Shown here one piece after another: positions 47,106-47,146 of a DNA stretch of 47,146 bases (positions are counted from its first letter, which is position 1; each line of letters opens with the position of its first letter). This DNA comes from Rahnella perminowiae. Its GTDB lineage: Bacteria; Pseudomonadota; Gammaproteobacteria; Enterobacterales; Enterobacteriaceae. The DNA is taken from NCBI RefSeq assembly GCF_019049755.1, contig NZ_JAFMOS010000638.1, positions 1-47,146 on the forward strand. The letters run 5' to 3'. The notes below the pieces were generated by a model. That model was not told the origin of the DNA. It saw only the letters and a program-made list of their open reading frames with translations, and did not search any database. The translations under genes were made by a program, and so were the position numbers.

Positions 47106-47146
47106 TGAGACCCGAAAGTAGAAAAGGCCGGTGCATTCATTTATGC

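Overview
The window is a chromosomal segment of a gammaproteobacterium of the order Enterobacterales. Protein after protein aligns nearly end to end with the Escherichia coli counterpart as I remember it. The gene order (arcB-gltBD-sspBA-rpsI/rplM-zapE-zapG-degQS running straight into murA-ibaG-mla-yrbG-kds-lpt-rpoN-npr) and the Yersinia/Serratia-type dispersed repeat after npr point to the Yersiniaceae, perhaps a Rahnella, Ewingella or Serratia relative. The genus is inference.

Layout: (1) 1-9590: sRNA ArcZ, tail-to-tail with the anoxic sensor kinase gene arcB, then the glutamate synthase operon gltBD behind a long leader with CRP-like and IHF-like sites. (2) 9756-12332: sspB-sspA and rpsI-rplM on the minus strand. 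(3) 12446-16998: zapE, zapG, and the periplasmic proteases degQ and degS. (4) 17018-21912: murA-ibaG and the outer-membrane lipid asymmetry operon mlaFEDCB, on the minus strand. (5) 22220-30237: a long plus-strand run joining Kdo synthesis (kdsD, kdsC), LPS transport (lptC, lptA, lptB), sigma-54 (rpoN), hpf and the nitrogen-PTS genes ptsN-rapZ-npr.

(6) 30371-38121: the most interesting coding block, a nine-gene minus-strand cassette. It holds a small PRD protein, a glycine-rich 'SFCGS' protein, a small DUF4312-type protein, two multispanning membrane proteins (DUF4311 and DUF4310 types), a metal-dependent amidohydrolase, a DgaE-like PLP ammonia-lyase, a DgaF-like KDGP aldolase, and a PRD/EIIA transcriptional regulator. 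To my knowledge this set (the EF_0829-EF_0839 families of Enterococcus) has no assigned substrate. The enzymes suggest uptake and breakdown of an N-acylated 2-amino-sugar acid to pyruvate plus a triose (phosphate). The SFCGS protein shows a gap-free resemblance to the active-site half of ribose-5-phosphate isomerase B.

(7) 38381-39816: rnk behind an attenuator-like leader, then three tandem ~55-bp repeats that run into a ~283-bp imperfect palindrome which can fold as a cloverleaf, then cybC. The two arms of the palindrome each carry a hairpin; these differ in sequence yet both remain internally perfectly paired. (8) 39928-47105: pmbA (tldE), darP, a secreted barnase-like RNase translationally coupled to a barstar-like inhibitor, a GabD-type dehydrogenase divergent from an APC amino-acid permease with a CRP-like site between them, and a LacA-like acetyltransferase. 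No rRNA or tRNA genes, CRISPR arrays, phage genes, insertion sequences or integrases were seen.
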